From NCBI GenBank assembly GCA_937902665.1, contig CALELM010000014.1, forward strand, positions 1-24,409: a stretch of 24,409 nt of DNA, in the 5' to 3' direction. The translations under genes and the position numbers were made by a program. This document shows positions 1-6,873 of the stretch, in pieces (the first letter of the stretch is position 1; the number at the start of each line of letters is the position of its first letter). A model generated the notes under the pieces. The model worked only from the letters and a program-made list of their open reading frames with translations. It was not told the DNA's origin and did no database searches. The DNA comes from an uncultured Selenomonadaceae bacterium. Lineage in GTDB: Bacteria > Bacillota > Negativicutes > Selenomonadales > Selenomonadaceae.

Positions 1-561
1 TTTTCTCGGCACCAGCATCAGGGCAGAGGAAAGAGAAATGCCAATCTCGCCTGCATGGCTGAGTGCCATGATTTCTGTTTGCTGTTCGATGGGGAAGTCG
101 CCGTAGCCGGGACTGAACCGAAAGCGCATCTCATACCCTTGGGAGAGCATCGCAGGACGGATTGCCCGTTCCATTTCGTTTGCAGTTTCCTCGATGGCAG
201 TGGTTGCGGCGGCATCCAAAAGGACGGCAGAGGTATAGCTTCCCTGTTCAAAGCCGTTCGTGATAGCCTGTTCTATGTTCTCCCCAATCGTTGCAGCAAG
301 GAGGATGACCTTTTCGCAGCCTGCAAGATGCTTTGCTATGCTTTCTCCTTGGAGCTTGACGGGAGGCTCTGCTTGTATGGTATGTGTTTTGCAATCGTAA
401 TCGTAGAGCGTCCAAATGCCCTTGGGGTTGGAGAGAAGGAGAGCATCCTCACAGGCATTTTCGATGCGTGCAGGATCAAAGTCGAATGCTTTTTGAAGTC
501 CTGCATAACGCTTGGTTTCCGCTGCGTCAATTTTCCGCAGGATTGCATTGTATATGGGCAT
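1..561 (-). CDS. Methionine synthase activation-domain protein (partial)
   Basis: Reading leftward from an ATG at 561-559, an open frame runs to the window edge (187 codons, 3' end missing). A strong Shine-Dalgarno (AAAGGAGG, reverse complement within 571-580) lies about 10 nt upstream. The protein contains SPGYGD at about residues 150-155, followed by FPIEQQ and later AGEIGISLSSALMLVP. This is the signature of the C-terminal activation (S-adenosylmethionine-binding) domain of cobalamin-dependent methionine synthase MetH. In MetH this domain takes part in reductive remethylation of oxidised cobalamin. Here no MetH B12-binding or homocysteine modules precede it, so it is a free-standing protein, as found in many anaerobic Firmicutes, where it probably partners a split MetH encoded elsewhere. 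It is divergent from parA. The motif makes the family call firm; the exact role is inferred. Confidence 0.8.
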   Translation of the reverse strand, partial: MPIYNAILRKIDAAETKRYAGLQKAFDFDPARIENACEDALLLSNPKGIWTLYDYDCKTHTIQAEPPVKLQGESIAKHLAGCEKVILLAATIGENIEQAITNGFEQGSYTSAVLLDAAATTAIEETANEMERAIRPAMLSQGYEMRFRFSPGYGDFPIEQQTEIMALSHAGEIGISLSSALMLVPRK

Positions 562-607
562 GAAGAAAACTCCCTCCTTTCAAATGAAGTGTGATAGGAT
601 TTTTCAG

Positions 608-623
608 TGTTTCACGTGAAACA
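608..623. promoter_or_regulatory. parS: parS site 1 (ParB-binding palindrome)
   Basis: The sequence TGTTTCACGTGAAACA is a perfect 16-bp palindrome identical to the Bacillus subtilis parS consensus. It lies 160 bp upstream of parA. An identical palindrome sits just after parB. ParB (Spo0J) is known to load at such sites near the chromosome origin. Confidence 0.93.
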
Positions 624-782
624 TTTCTATAGCTTTTTTCTTTGTTTCATATTATTATGGTAGTGGAAGATAATTGACTGCATTTTCCTTTTATGTTTCA
701 TCCATAGGGAGAAGCATATCATTATTTTATCATAGGTTTCCATGAAGGCGTAAGATTTTGAAAGAGAAGAGATGATGATTTT

Positions 783-1544
783 TTGGCTAAGATCATAGCA
801 GTTGCAAATCAGAAGGGCGGCGTGGGCAAGACGACTACCTCCGTGAATTTGAGTGCTTGCCTTGCTTCTCAGGAAAAGAAAGTCCTGCTCGTGGATTGCG
901 ACCCGCAGGGGAATGCGACCAGTGGATTTGGTGTCAACAAGTCGGAGCTGGATTTTACAATCTACCATGTGCTGATCAATGGTACGGATATTCAGGAGGC
1001 GATTCAAAAAACGGAGTTCGATGTGGATATTCTGCCGTCCAATATTGAGCTGGCAGGTGCGGAGGTGGAACTGGTTGCTGCCATCTCAAGAGAAACTCGT
1101 CTCAAGAAGGCACTGGACAAGGTGAGTGGGCAGTATGACTACATCATCATCGACTGCCCGCCGTCCTTGGGGCTTTTGACACTGAATTCCTTGGCTGCGG
1201 CAGATTCCGTCCTTATGCCGATTCAGTGCGAGTTTTATGCCTTGGAAGGAGTTTCCCAGCTCATCAATACAATTCAGCTCGTTCGGAACAATCTGAATGC
1301 AGAGCTTGCCGTTGAGGGCGTGCTGATGACCATGTATGATTCCCGCACGAAGCTTGCGGAGCAGGTAGTAGCGGAGGTACGGGAAAATTTTGGAGATGCT
1401 GTTTACCAGGCCATGATTCCGAGGAATGTCCGTTTGTCAGAAGCTCCCTCTTATGGACAGCCAATCATTGCGTATGACAAAAAATCCAAGGGAGCAGAGG
1501 TTTATATGGAGCTTTCAAAGGAGGTTATCCAACGTGGGCAGTAA
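783..1544 (+). CDS. parA: Chromosome-partitioning ATPase ParA/Soj
   Basis: A 253-residue ParA/Soj ATPase. It opens with the deviant Walker A motif KGGVGKTTT at residues 11-19, then DCDPQGNAT (Walker A') at about 39-47 and IIIDCPPSLG (Walker B) at about 120-129. The chromosomal Soj length and the absence of an N-terminal DNA-binding extension set it apart from long plasmid ParAs. The start is a TTG: the nearby ATGs at 772 and 775 are out of frame, and a purine-rich AAAGAGAAGAG stretch lies upstream. With ParB and parS it organises and segregates the origin region and, in relatives, modulates DnaA. The parB start codon lies within its last codons, so the pair is a coupled operon. Confidence 0.95.
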   Translation: MAKIIAVANQKGGVGKTTTSVNLSACLASQEKKVLLVDCDPQGNATSGFGVNKSELDFTIYHVLINGTDIQEAIQKTEFDVDILPSNIELAGAEVELVAAISRETRLKKALDKVSGQYDYIIIDCPPSLGLLTLNSLAAADSVLMPIQCEFYALEGVSQLINTIQLVRNNLNAELAVEGVLMTMYDSRTKLAEQVVAEVRENFGDAVYQAMIPRNVRLSEAPSYGQPIIAYDKKSKGAEVYMELSKEVIQRGQ

Positions 1545-2484
1545 AGCGCGTGGAGGATTGGGGAAAGGACTGGGTGCTCTTTTGCAAAGCCATCCGATTC
1601 CAGATCCATCGGCATCCTTGGATACTGTTCAGGAGATACCTGTTGCAAGGATTCAGGCAAACCGATACCAGCCAAGGAAGGAATTTGATGAGAAGGCTTT
1701 GGAGGATCTCAAGACTTCCATACAGACCTATGGGGTGATTCAGCCTATTCTGGTACGAAAGCTTCCAAATGAGGAGTATGAATTGATTGCAGGGGAACGT
1801 CGCCTGCGGGCTGCCAAGTTGGCAGGCGTTTCAGAGATTCCTGCTATGATTCGTGAGTACAATGATGCGGAAACCAGCGAAATTGCCTTGATAGAGAATA
1901 TCCAGCGGGAAAATCTCAATGTAGTGGAAGAAGCTCTTGCCTATCAGCGTTTGATGAAGGAATTTCAGTTGACGCAGGAGGCAATGGCAGAGAAGCTGGG
2001 AAGGAGCCGTTCCCATATTGCCAATATACTGCGATTGCTGAAGCTTGCGCCAAAGGTGCAGGATTACTTGTCAAATGGCAGCTTGTCCATGGGGCAGGCA
2101 AGACCTCTTTTGTCACTGGAAAGCCACGCGATGCAATGCGAGGCAGCCTCTATCATACAGGAACAGGAATTATCTGCCCGTCAGGCAGAAGCCTTGGTAA
2201 AGAGACTGCAGGAAAAACCTCACGCAGATGAGAACATGGAGGAACGGGAAGATAAATCGCAGGATGTTCATGTCCGTGATGCAGAGGAAAAGCTGAGGCA
2301 TTGTCTGGGAACGCAGGTAAAGATATTTACTGGGAAGAAAAAAAGCCGAATTGAGATAGAATTTTATTCGGAAGAAGATTTAGAACGAATTATTCAGCAG
2401 CTGACAGCAGAACAGGCTGATTTAAAGCAGAAAAAGATTGAAGCATTGCGGAGGTTCTCTTCGCAGCAGGGATTCCTTGTGTAA
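1534..2484 (+). CDS. parB: Chromosome-partitioning protein ParB/Spo0J
   Basis: A 316-residue ParB/Spo0J, a CTP-dependent DNA clamp that loads at parS. The N-terminus GGLGKGLGALL is the usual ParA-interacting ParB start. The ParB/Srx CTP-binding domain follows with ELIAGERRLRAAKLAG and ENIQRENLN, then the helix-turn-helix region (TQEAMAEKLGRSRSHIANILRL) and a C-terminal dimerisation region. The GTG at 1534 is chosen because AAAGGAGG (1517-1524) lies 9 nt upstream and the protein then begins at the conserved motif. The frame is open further upstream, to an ATG at 1426, but that stretch lies inside parA. It overlaps parA by 11 nt, which suggests translational coupling. Confidence 0.95.
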   Translation: MGSKARGGLGKGLGALLQSHPIPDPSASLDTVQEIPVARIQANRYQPRKEFDEKALEDLKTSIQTYGVIQPILVRKLPNEEYELIAGERRLRAAKLAGVSEIPAMIREYNDAETSEIALIENIQRENLNVVEEALAYQRLMKEFQLTQEAMAEKLGRSRSHIANILRLLKLAPKVQDYLSNGSLSMGQARPLLSLESHAMQCEAASIIQEQELSARQAEALVKRLQEKPHADENMEEREDKSQDVHVRDAEEKLRHCLGTQVKIFTGKKKSRIEIEFYSEEDLERIIQQLTAEQADLKQKKIEALRRFSSQQGFLV

Positions 2485-2486
2485 AA

Positions 2487-2502
2487 TGTTTCACGTGAAA
2501 CA
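2487..2502. promoter_or_regulatory. parS: parS site 2 (ParB-binding palindrome)
   Basis: A second perfect TGTTTCACGTGAAACA, starting 2 bp after the parB stop codon. Symmetry extends to 20 bp (2485-2504). It brackets parAB together with the copy at 608-623. Confidence 0.93.
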
Positions 2503-2572
2503 TTTTTAGGCAAGAAAACATGAAGTAAAATTAACGAATATGAATTCATGAAGAAGGGAAGAGACGGTTCGA

Positions 2573-3082
2573 TTGGATATTCAAGCAATCAATAGCCTGC
2601 TAATCGATAATTTGATAGGTGTTGCAGGATTTTTTCTGGTCATGGGAACTTTTTTTCTGGTACTTTCCATCTATGCGTGTGTTCAACTGTCAAGAATGAA
2701 GAAAAAATATAGGAAGCTGATGTCTGGCGTGGAAGGCGGGGCAAACCTAGAGAAGATGTTGATGTCGCATGTTGAGGAAACAAGGGCTGTGGTAAGGGAA
2801 AACAGCCGCTTGGATGGAGAAAACAAGCGCATGGACAAGCTTTTGCAGACGGCTATCACCCGTATCGGCGTGGTTCGCTATGCGGCATTTGAGGATATGG
2901 GAAGTGATTTGAGTTATTCCGTGGCACTTTTGGATGCACACAATGATGGAATTATTTTGTCCAGCCTTTTTGGGCGAGATGTTTCCCGTTGTTATGTGAA
3001 GCCGATTCAGGCAGGGAAATCCACCTACAAGCTGACAGCGGAAGAAGAGCAGTCCTTGCAGGAAGCGATGAAGAAAGAATAA
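2573..3082 (+). CDS. DUF4446 family membrane-anchored protein
   Basis: A 169-residue protein of the DUF4446 type often found just after parB in Firmicutes; its function is unknown. One N-terminal membrane segment (about residues 14-38) is followed by a basic stretch (RMKKKYRKLM) and a coiled-coil-like Glu/Arg-rich segment to about residue 100. The conserved core follows: RIGVVRYAAFEDMGSDLSYS, LLDAHNDGIILSSLFGR and CYVKPIQAGKS. The start is a TTG at 2573 with GAAGGGAAGAG upstream; the ATG at 2548 is out of frame. It lies between parB and the M23 peptidase gene, with 22 nt to the latter, so it is probably co-transcribed with it. Confidence 0.85.
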   Translation: MDIQAINSLLIDNLIGVAGFFLVMGTFFLVLSIYACVQLSRMKKKYRKLMSGVEGGANLEKMLMSHVEETRAVVRENSRLDGENKRMDKLLQTAITRIGVVRYAAFEDMGSDLSYSVALLDAHNDGIILSSLFGRDVSRCYVKPIQAGKSTYKLTAEEEQSLQEAMKKE

Positions 3083-3104
3083 AATGGTTTGGAGGAATTT
3101 TCAG

Positions 3105-4070
3105 GTGAGTAAGGAAAATGGTGAGTCGGAGGACAAAATCTATACGATTAAGATTGTTCCCGATGATGGTGGGACCGTGCATAGCTTCCACCTGCCGCTT
3201 CGATTGGTGCAGTTTGGAATTGCATCGGCGGTCATCGGAACGTTTCTTTTCATTGGAGCGTTCAGCTATGCGGCGTACAGTGCATTCAGCTCAAGGAATG
3301 ATTCGCTGGAGATCGGGGAGCTGCGTCAGGTAAACAGCATCCAGCAGGAACAGTTGCTCCAGCTGTCCAAGAAAGCAAATACGCTTCAGGAGCAAATGGA
3401 GCAGCTGATTCAAGTAGAGAATGAGATCCGCCGTTTGTCAGGTGCAGCTCCTATGGAGGAGCAGGAAAAGAAAGAGGATACCCCACAGGAAGGTGAGGGA
3501 AAAAATCTTGAGCAAAATGGGCAAGGCGGGCCTTATGTGCAGCCTGATGTAAAAAATGTCAGCATGGTACTGGACCAGCTGGAAAGAGATATGGCAAAGC
3601 ATAAGGAAAGCCTGTTTCAGCTTCAGGAACAGATAAAGGAGCAGCAGGCAAAATATGGCGGGGGCGGCATTATCACGCCGGGATTCAGCGTCACGACCCC
3701 ATCCATTTGGCCGGCAAAAGGCATCGTAAGCTCTCCTTATGGACTGCGCTGGAACGGCTCAGATTTTCATCCGGGAATTGATATTGCCAATGATATGGGG
3801 ACTCCTATATTGGCTACGGCAGATGGTGTTGTTTCCGTGGCGGGCTGGAATTCCGGCGGCTATGGGAACATGGTGGATATTGAGCATGGAAACGGTCTTA
3901 TGACACGGTACGGCCATGCATGCCAAGTAGTGGTCGTGGCAGGCCAGAGCGTTCGCAGGGGACAGGTTATAGCATATATGGGCAGTACGGGATTCAGTAC
4001 AGGCCCTCACGTCCATTATGAGGTGCGAATTAACGGTCAGGCAATCAATCCTATTAGTTACCTTCATTAA
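3105..4070 (+). CDS. M23 family metallopeptidase with coiled coil
   Basis: A 321-residue membrane-anchored peptidoglycan hydrolase-like protein. A short cytoplasmic N-terminus is followed by one membrane helix (about residues 34-58), a long Gln/Glu-rich coiled coil (about 65-180) and a C-terminal LytM/M23 domain. The zinc ligands are intact: H222 and D226 in HPGID, and H304 in GPHVH (catalytic H302). The domain therefore looks enzymatically competent, unlike degenerate EnvC/NlpD-type activators. Such proteins cut peptide cross-links during growth or division. The GTG at 3105 is preferred because TGGAGGA lies 9 nt upstream; the in-frame ATG at 3084 would add 7 residues. The promoter is probably shared with the DUF4446 gene. 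Confidence 0.9.
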   Translation: MSKENGESEDKIYTIKIVPDDGGTVHSFHLPLRLVQFGIASAVIGTFLFIGAFSYAAYSAFSSRNDSLEIGELRQVNSIQQEQLLQLSKKANTLQEQMEQLIQVENEIRRLSGAAPMEEQEKKEDTPQEGEGKNLEQNGQGGPYVQPDVKNVSMVLDQLERDMAKHKESLFQLQEQIKEQQAKYGGGGIITPGFSVTTPSIWPAKGIVSSPYGLRWNGSDFHPGIDIANDMGTPILATADGVVSVAGWNSGGYGNMVDIEHGNGLMTRYGHACQVVVVAGQSVRRGQVIAYMGSTGFSTGPHVHYEVRINGQAINPISYLH

Positions 4071-4082
4071 ATGGCTTACAGG

Positions 4083-4127
4083 GCAAATACGGCGGTTGTG
4101 CAGGAAATGCACAGCCGCCGTATTTGC
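4083..4127 (+). terminator. Long GC-rich hairpin after M23 gene
   Basis: A 20-bp stem with one wobble pair (left arm 4083-4102, loop GGAAA, right arm 4108-4127) begins 12 nt after the peptidase stop. No T-run follows, so it is terminator-like or an mRNA-protecting hairpin rather than a classical intrinsic terminator. Confidence 0.55.
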
Positions 4128-4184
4128 AGTATGATGATGAAAACTGGAAAATAAAGCAAAATTTTCATAAAATTCGCACTAGAA

Positions 4185-4213
4185 TTGCCGTAAGGAAGAA
4201 TGTAGAATATAGA
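4185..4213 (+). promoter_or_regulatory. Candidate promoter of the flavin reductase-rubredoxin gene
   Basis: TTGCCG (4185-4190), 17-bp spacer, TATAGA (4208-4213), about 50 nt before the start codon. Each hexamer matches the sigma-A consensus at 4 of 6 positions. Confidence 0.45.
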
Positions 4214-4261
4214 AAAATGAAAAAATCGTACAGTCTTACACATTTTATGGAGGTGTCAAGA

Positions 4262-4879
4262 ATGGAAAACAAAGCCCTGTATTCCTTGAGTTATGGTGTT
4301 TTTTTGCTTACCGTGAAATCTGGGGAAAAGGTCAATGCCTGCATTACGAATACTTGCATGCAGGCGGCGAATGATCCTGTTCGGCTTGCACTTACGGTAA
4401 TCAGCAAGAACTATACCTGTGACATTCTAAAGGAAGGCGGAGAATTTACGCTCAGTATTCTGGATCAGACTGTTCCTTTTGAAACCATAGCACATTTTGG
4501 ATATCAGTCAGGCAGAAATGTTGACAAGATGAAGGGGTGGGAGCTTCCGACAGCAGAAAACGGGATACCTTACCTTGCAAGCTCAGCTTGTGCTGTGCTT
4601 TGTGGCAAGGTCGTTTCGCAGGTGGACTTGGGAACGCATACACTTTTTGTTGCAGAAGTCACGGATGCCAAGCTTCTTGGGACACAGCCACCGCTTACCT
4701 ATGCTTATTATCAAGAAAACGTAAAGCCGAAGCCACAAGCGCAAAGCCAAGGAAAAGCCATCAAGGGCTGGCGCTGCAAGATTTGCGGATATGTCCATGA
4801 GGGAAGAACATTGCCAAACGATTTTACTTGCCCACTTTGCGGGCATGGAGCAGAGGATTTTGAGCCTATTTATGAATAA
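4262..4879 (+). CDS. hrb: High-molecular-weight rubredoxin (flavin reductase-rubredoxin fusion)
   Basis: A 205-residue fusion. Residues 1 to about 150 form a flavin reductase-like split barrel that binds FMN (TNTCMQAANDPVRLALTV, FGYQSGRNVDK). A Gln/Lys-rich linker leads to a C-terminal rubredoxin with WRCKICGYVHEG and FTCPLCGHG, giving the four Cys ligands for one iron. In acetogens and relatives Hrb passes electrons from NAD(P)H to flavodiiron proteins for oxygen and NO detoxification. The ATG at 4262 is chosen because GGAGGTG (4249-4255) lies just upstream; the open frame upstream of it has no ribosome site and no family similarity. It is monocistronic, with its own promoter and terminator. 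The rubredoxin part is certain; the partner is inferred. Confidence 0.9.
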   Translation: MENKALYSLSYGVFLLTVKSGEKVNACITNTCMQAANDPVRLALTVISKNYTCDILKEGGEFTLSILDQTVPFETIAHFGYQSGRNVDKMKGWELPTAENGIPYLASSACAVLCGKVVSQVDLGTHTLFVAEVTDAKLLGTQPPLTYAYYQENVKPKPQAQSQGKAIKGWRCKICGYVHEGRTLPNDFTCPLCGHGAEDFEPIYE

Positions 4880-4915
4880 CAATAATAAACCTGCTGACAT
4901 AATGTAATAATACGA

Positions 4916-4953
4916 AAAACCGCCTTTGTCTTTTTATGAATGAAGGCGGTTTT
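4916..4953 (+). terminator. Intrinsic terminator
   Basis: Stem AAACCGCCTT (4917-4926) pairs with AAGGCGGTTT (4943-4952), followed by T residues. It lies 37 nt after the rubredoxin-fusion gene. The 5' A-run makes it potentially bidirectional, serving the minus-strand gene that ends at 5084 too. Confidence 0.85.
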
Positions 4954-5083
4954 ATATATTAGCATATAATAAAAATAATGTAGTTTAATTTTGATTTATA
5001 TATATTGTTATATAAATCACATTACAAAATCCTATAAATACTGGGTTTATAAGGATTAAATAATTCATTAAATAAATATTGTA

Positions 5084-5701
5084 TTATTTAATCCGCTGAA
5101 AAAGAGCCTCGTATTGCTGCCGCTTGATCCCTGTGCTGTGCTGGATTGCCCATTGAAGCAATTTCAAATTTTTTTCCCAATTAATGGAATCTTTGGAGAG
5201 CGGCCAAATGCCATTGACGAAGTTGTCGGCAGCTTGCAGTCGGGAGCGGTTCAGCAGTTTCTGAACTGTGGTAGGACTCATGTGATGTTCTTCTGCAATG
5301 GACTTTATGGATTGCCCTTCGTATACATGCTGGATAAAAATATCGGTTCCTTCCTGTGCCAGACTGTATTTGGGAGGTCTTCCGGTTGATTCCTTTCGGT
5401 TCTTTTTGGGAGAGGAAATTAGTTCGGCAAGTGTTGCAGTTGCAATGTCATCCAGCACGATGGTGCGATATTTTTCCTCTGTCCCTTCCTCGGGATTGGC
5501 GGGTATGTCTTCGATAATGCCGATGGAGTTTCCGGACTTGATTAAGACGGTCAGACGTTCATCGCCAGGGAGAGCAGAAAGGATTTCGGAGGAGAGAAGG
5601 TAAGCGGAGTCTTCTGCAATAGCGAGCATGTCATCCAGTTTGGGACGATATTTGGGATCGATGTCCTTTCGCGAAAGGAGCAAGTGATTACGTGATTCCA
5701 T
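5084..5701 (-). CDS. Helix-turn-helix protein of unknown function
   Basis: A 205-residue protein that I cannot place in a named family. The N-terminal part (about 1-100) is acidic and without motif. At about 107-152 it has GRPPKYS followed by SIKSIAEEHHMSPTTVQKLLNR, the linker-plus-HTH layout of Hin/resolvase C-terminal DNA-binding domains, but no serine recombinase catalytic domain is present. The C-terminus is basic and helical. It is probably a DNA-binding regulator or an element-borne protein. The ATG at 5701 has AAAGGAA about 8 nt upstream and its own promoter at 5745-5774. It is a single gene, convergent with the rubredoxin-fusion gene, and the flanks on both sides are AT-rich. Confidence 0.75.
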   Translation of the reverse strand: MESRNHLLLSRKDIDPKYRPKLDDMLAIAEDSAYLLSSEILSALPGDERLTVLIKSGNSIGIIEDIPANPEEGTEEKYRTIVLDDIATATLAELISSPKKNRKESTGRPPKYSLAQEGTDIFIQHVYEGQSIKSIAEEHHMSPTTVQKLLNRSRLQAADNFVNGIWPLSKDSINWEKNLKLLQWAIQHSTGIKRQQYEALFQRIK

Positions 5702-5744
5702 GACAACAATTCCTTTCTGTATGTTTCAAAAAATATATAATGTC

Positions 5745-5774
5745 ATTATAGCGTATGTCTTTCCTTTTTTGCAA
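5745..5774 (-). promoter_or_regulatory. Promoter of the HTH gene
   Basis: On the minus strand: TTGCAA (5774-5769), 18-bp spacer, perfect TATAAT (5750-5745). It lies 44 bp upstream of the ATG at 5701. Confidence 0.6.
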
Positions 5775-5928
5775 TATTTTATATAGATTTTCTTAGTGTT
5801 TTTTAAGAATTTTTTTATGGAAGATTAAGAAAATACTCATCTTTATGGAAGGTTTATCATTTAAAATAAAGGATGAGCATCAGCGAGAAAGAGATTATGT
5901 TTTGCGGACAGAAAGGGAGATGATTGGT

Positions 5929-6198
5929 GTGAAAGCAGAATTAAAAAAGAGAATGGCAAGGGTTCTGCTGGCAGTTTGCAGTATTTTTGCATTTGAGGCG
6001 GCATTGCCAACGGATGCCTTGGCAGCTGCACAGGAGACACAACAAGAATATGCTTGCAGGCGCGGCGGTGGTGGGGTAAGTATTTCTGTCATTTTTGGGA
6101 GGCATTATCCGTGGTATCGTTCACGTCCTCATCACCGCTGCCCGCCTCCACCGCCGCATTCGCATCATCATCATGGGCATCATAAATCGCATCGTTGA
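5929..6198 (+). CDS. Small secreted His-rich protein
   Basis: An 89-residue protein with a clear signal peptide: the KKR cluster at residues 6-8, a hydrophobic core at 11-25 and an ALAAAQ cleavage region at 30-35. The mature part is short: a glycine run (RRGGGG, 45-50), then Arg/Pro and a C-terminus of polyproline and histidines (13 of the last 23 residues are His or Pro). This composition suggests extracytoplasmic metal (nickel, zinc or cobalt) binding, but no family is recognised. The GTG at 5929 is chosen because GGGAG (5915-5919) is correctly spaced; the ATG at 5920 would be too close to it. It lies 37 nt upstream of the next secreted protein, probably in the same transcript. Confidence 0.6.
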   Translation: MKAELKKRMARVLLAVCSIFAFEAALPTDALAAAQETQQEYACRRGGGGVSISVIFGRHYPWYRSRPHHRCPPPPPHSHHHHGHHKSHR

Positions 6199-6235
6199 TT
6201 TGCCACTATGTATCTGTAAAGGAATGGTTTTTTTT

Positions 6236-6790
6236 ATGAAGAATGTTTTTAGAAAAACGATAGCTGTCACGATGTGTGGCATCATGTCTTTGGGAATGGC
6301 AGGCACGATAGCCGTGCCTGTTGCTTTGGCTGCCCAGCCAGTGGTTGCTTTTCATCATGGTAATTGGCAGCCTCATCCGCACGGACCAGAATCGGAACAG
6401 CAGAGAATTGAGAGAGAACGGCAGAAACAGGAGCGAGAGCGGCTTGAAAGAGAACGTCAGCGGATAGAAAGGGAGCACCAGCGTGAGCGCATGGAAAAGG
6501 AACGGGAGAGGCGTGAGCGTGAGCGGGTGGAAAGAGAACAAAGAGAACGTGAACGTGCGGAATGGGAACGGCAGAAGCGGGAGCGTGAGCGGCTCGAAAG
6601 AGAACAAAGAGAGCGTGAACGTGCGGAATGGGAACGCCAAAGGCAGGAGCATGAGCGGCTTGAAAGAGAACGGAGGGAACGCGAGAGAAGAGAACGTCAT
6701 GAGAACCATGGGCATTATTCGCAGGGCGATGTCAATACGGCGGCTGTTATAGGAGCAGTTATAGGGGCAGTGGTTGCAAAAAACACCTGA
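6236..6790 (+). CDS. Secreted Glu/Arg-rich repeat protein with glycine zipper
   Basis: A 184-residue protein. Signal peptide 1 to about 33 (KNVFRK, hydrophobic core, VALAAQ). Residues about 52-160 are almost entirely Arg, Glu and Gln in an RERER-type pattern predicted to form one long charged helix. The C-terminus AAVIGAVIGAVVA is a glycine-zipper-like hydrophobic helix that could insert in a membrane. At DNA level a 66-bp (22-residue) unit is tandemly repeated from 6530. The start is the ATG at 6236, with AAAGGA about 12 nt upstream. No function is recognised; an envelope structural role is a guess. It follows the His-rich gene and ends before a bidirectional terminator. Confidence 0.7.
   Translation: MKNVFRKTIAVTMCGIMSLGMAGTIAVPVALAAQPVVAFHHGNWQPHPHGPESEQQRIERERQKQERERLERERQRIEREHQRERMEKERERRERERVEREQRERERAEWERQKRERERLEREQRERERAEWERQRQEHERLERERRERERRERHENHGHYSQGDVNTAAVIGAVIGAVVAKNT
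6530..6727 (+). repeat. 66-bp tandem repeat inside the Glu/Arg-rich gene
   Basis: GAAAGAGAAC-type units begin at 6530, 6596 and 6662, exactly 66 bp apart. The first two are nearly identical; the third diverges after about 35 bp. The unit encodes 22 Arg/Glu-rich residues and is a likely site of length variation. Confidence 0.75.
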
Positions 6791-6825
6791 GAAATTGGGA
6801 ACTTTAAAATTTTCTTTATGTACGA

Positions 6826-6872
6826 AAAAAGCATTCCGGCACAAGCCATTTTGCTGTGCCGGAATGCTTTTT
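6826..6872. terminator. Bidirectional intrinsic terminator
   Basis: An 18-bp perfect stem, AAAAAGCATTCCGGCACA (6826-6843) with its complement at 6855-6872, lies between the convergent Glu/Arg-rich gene and the acyl-CoA synthetase gene. It carries A- and T-tracts for both directions. Confidence 0.92.
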
Positions 6873-6873
6873 A

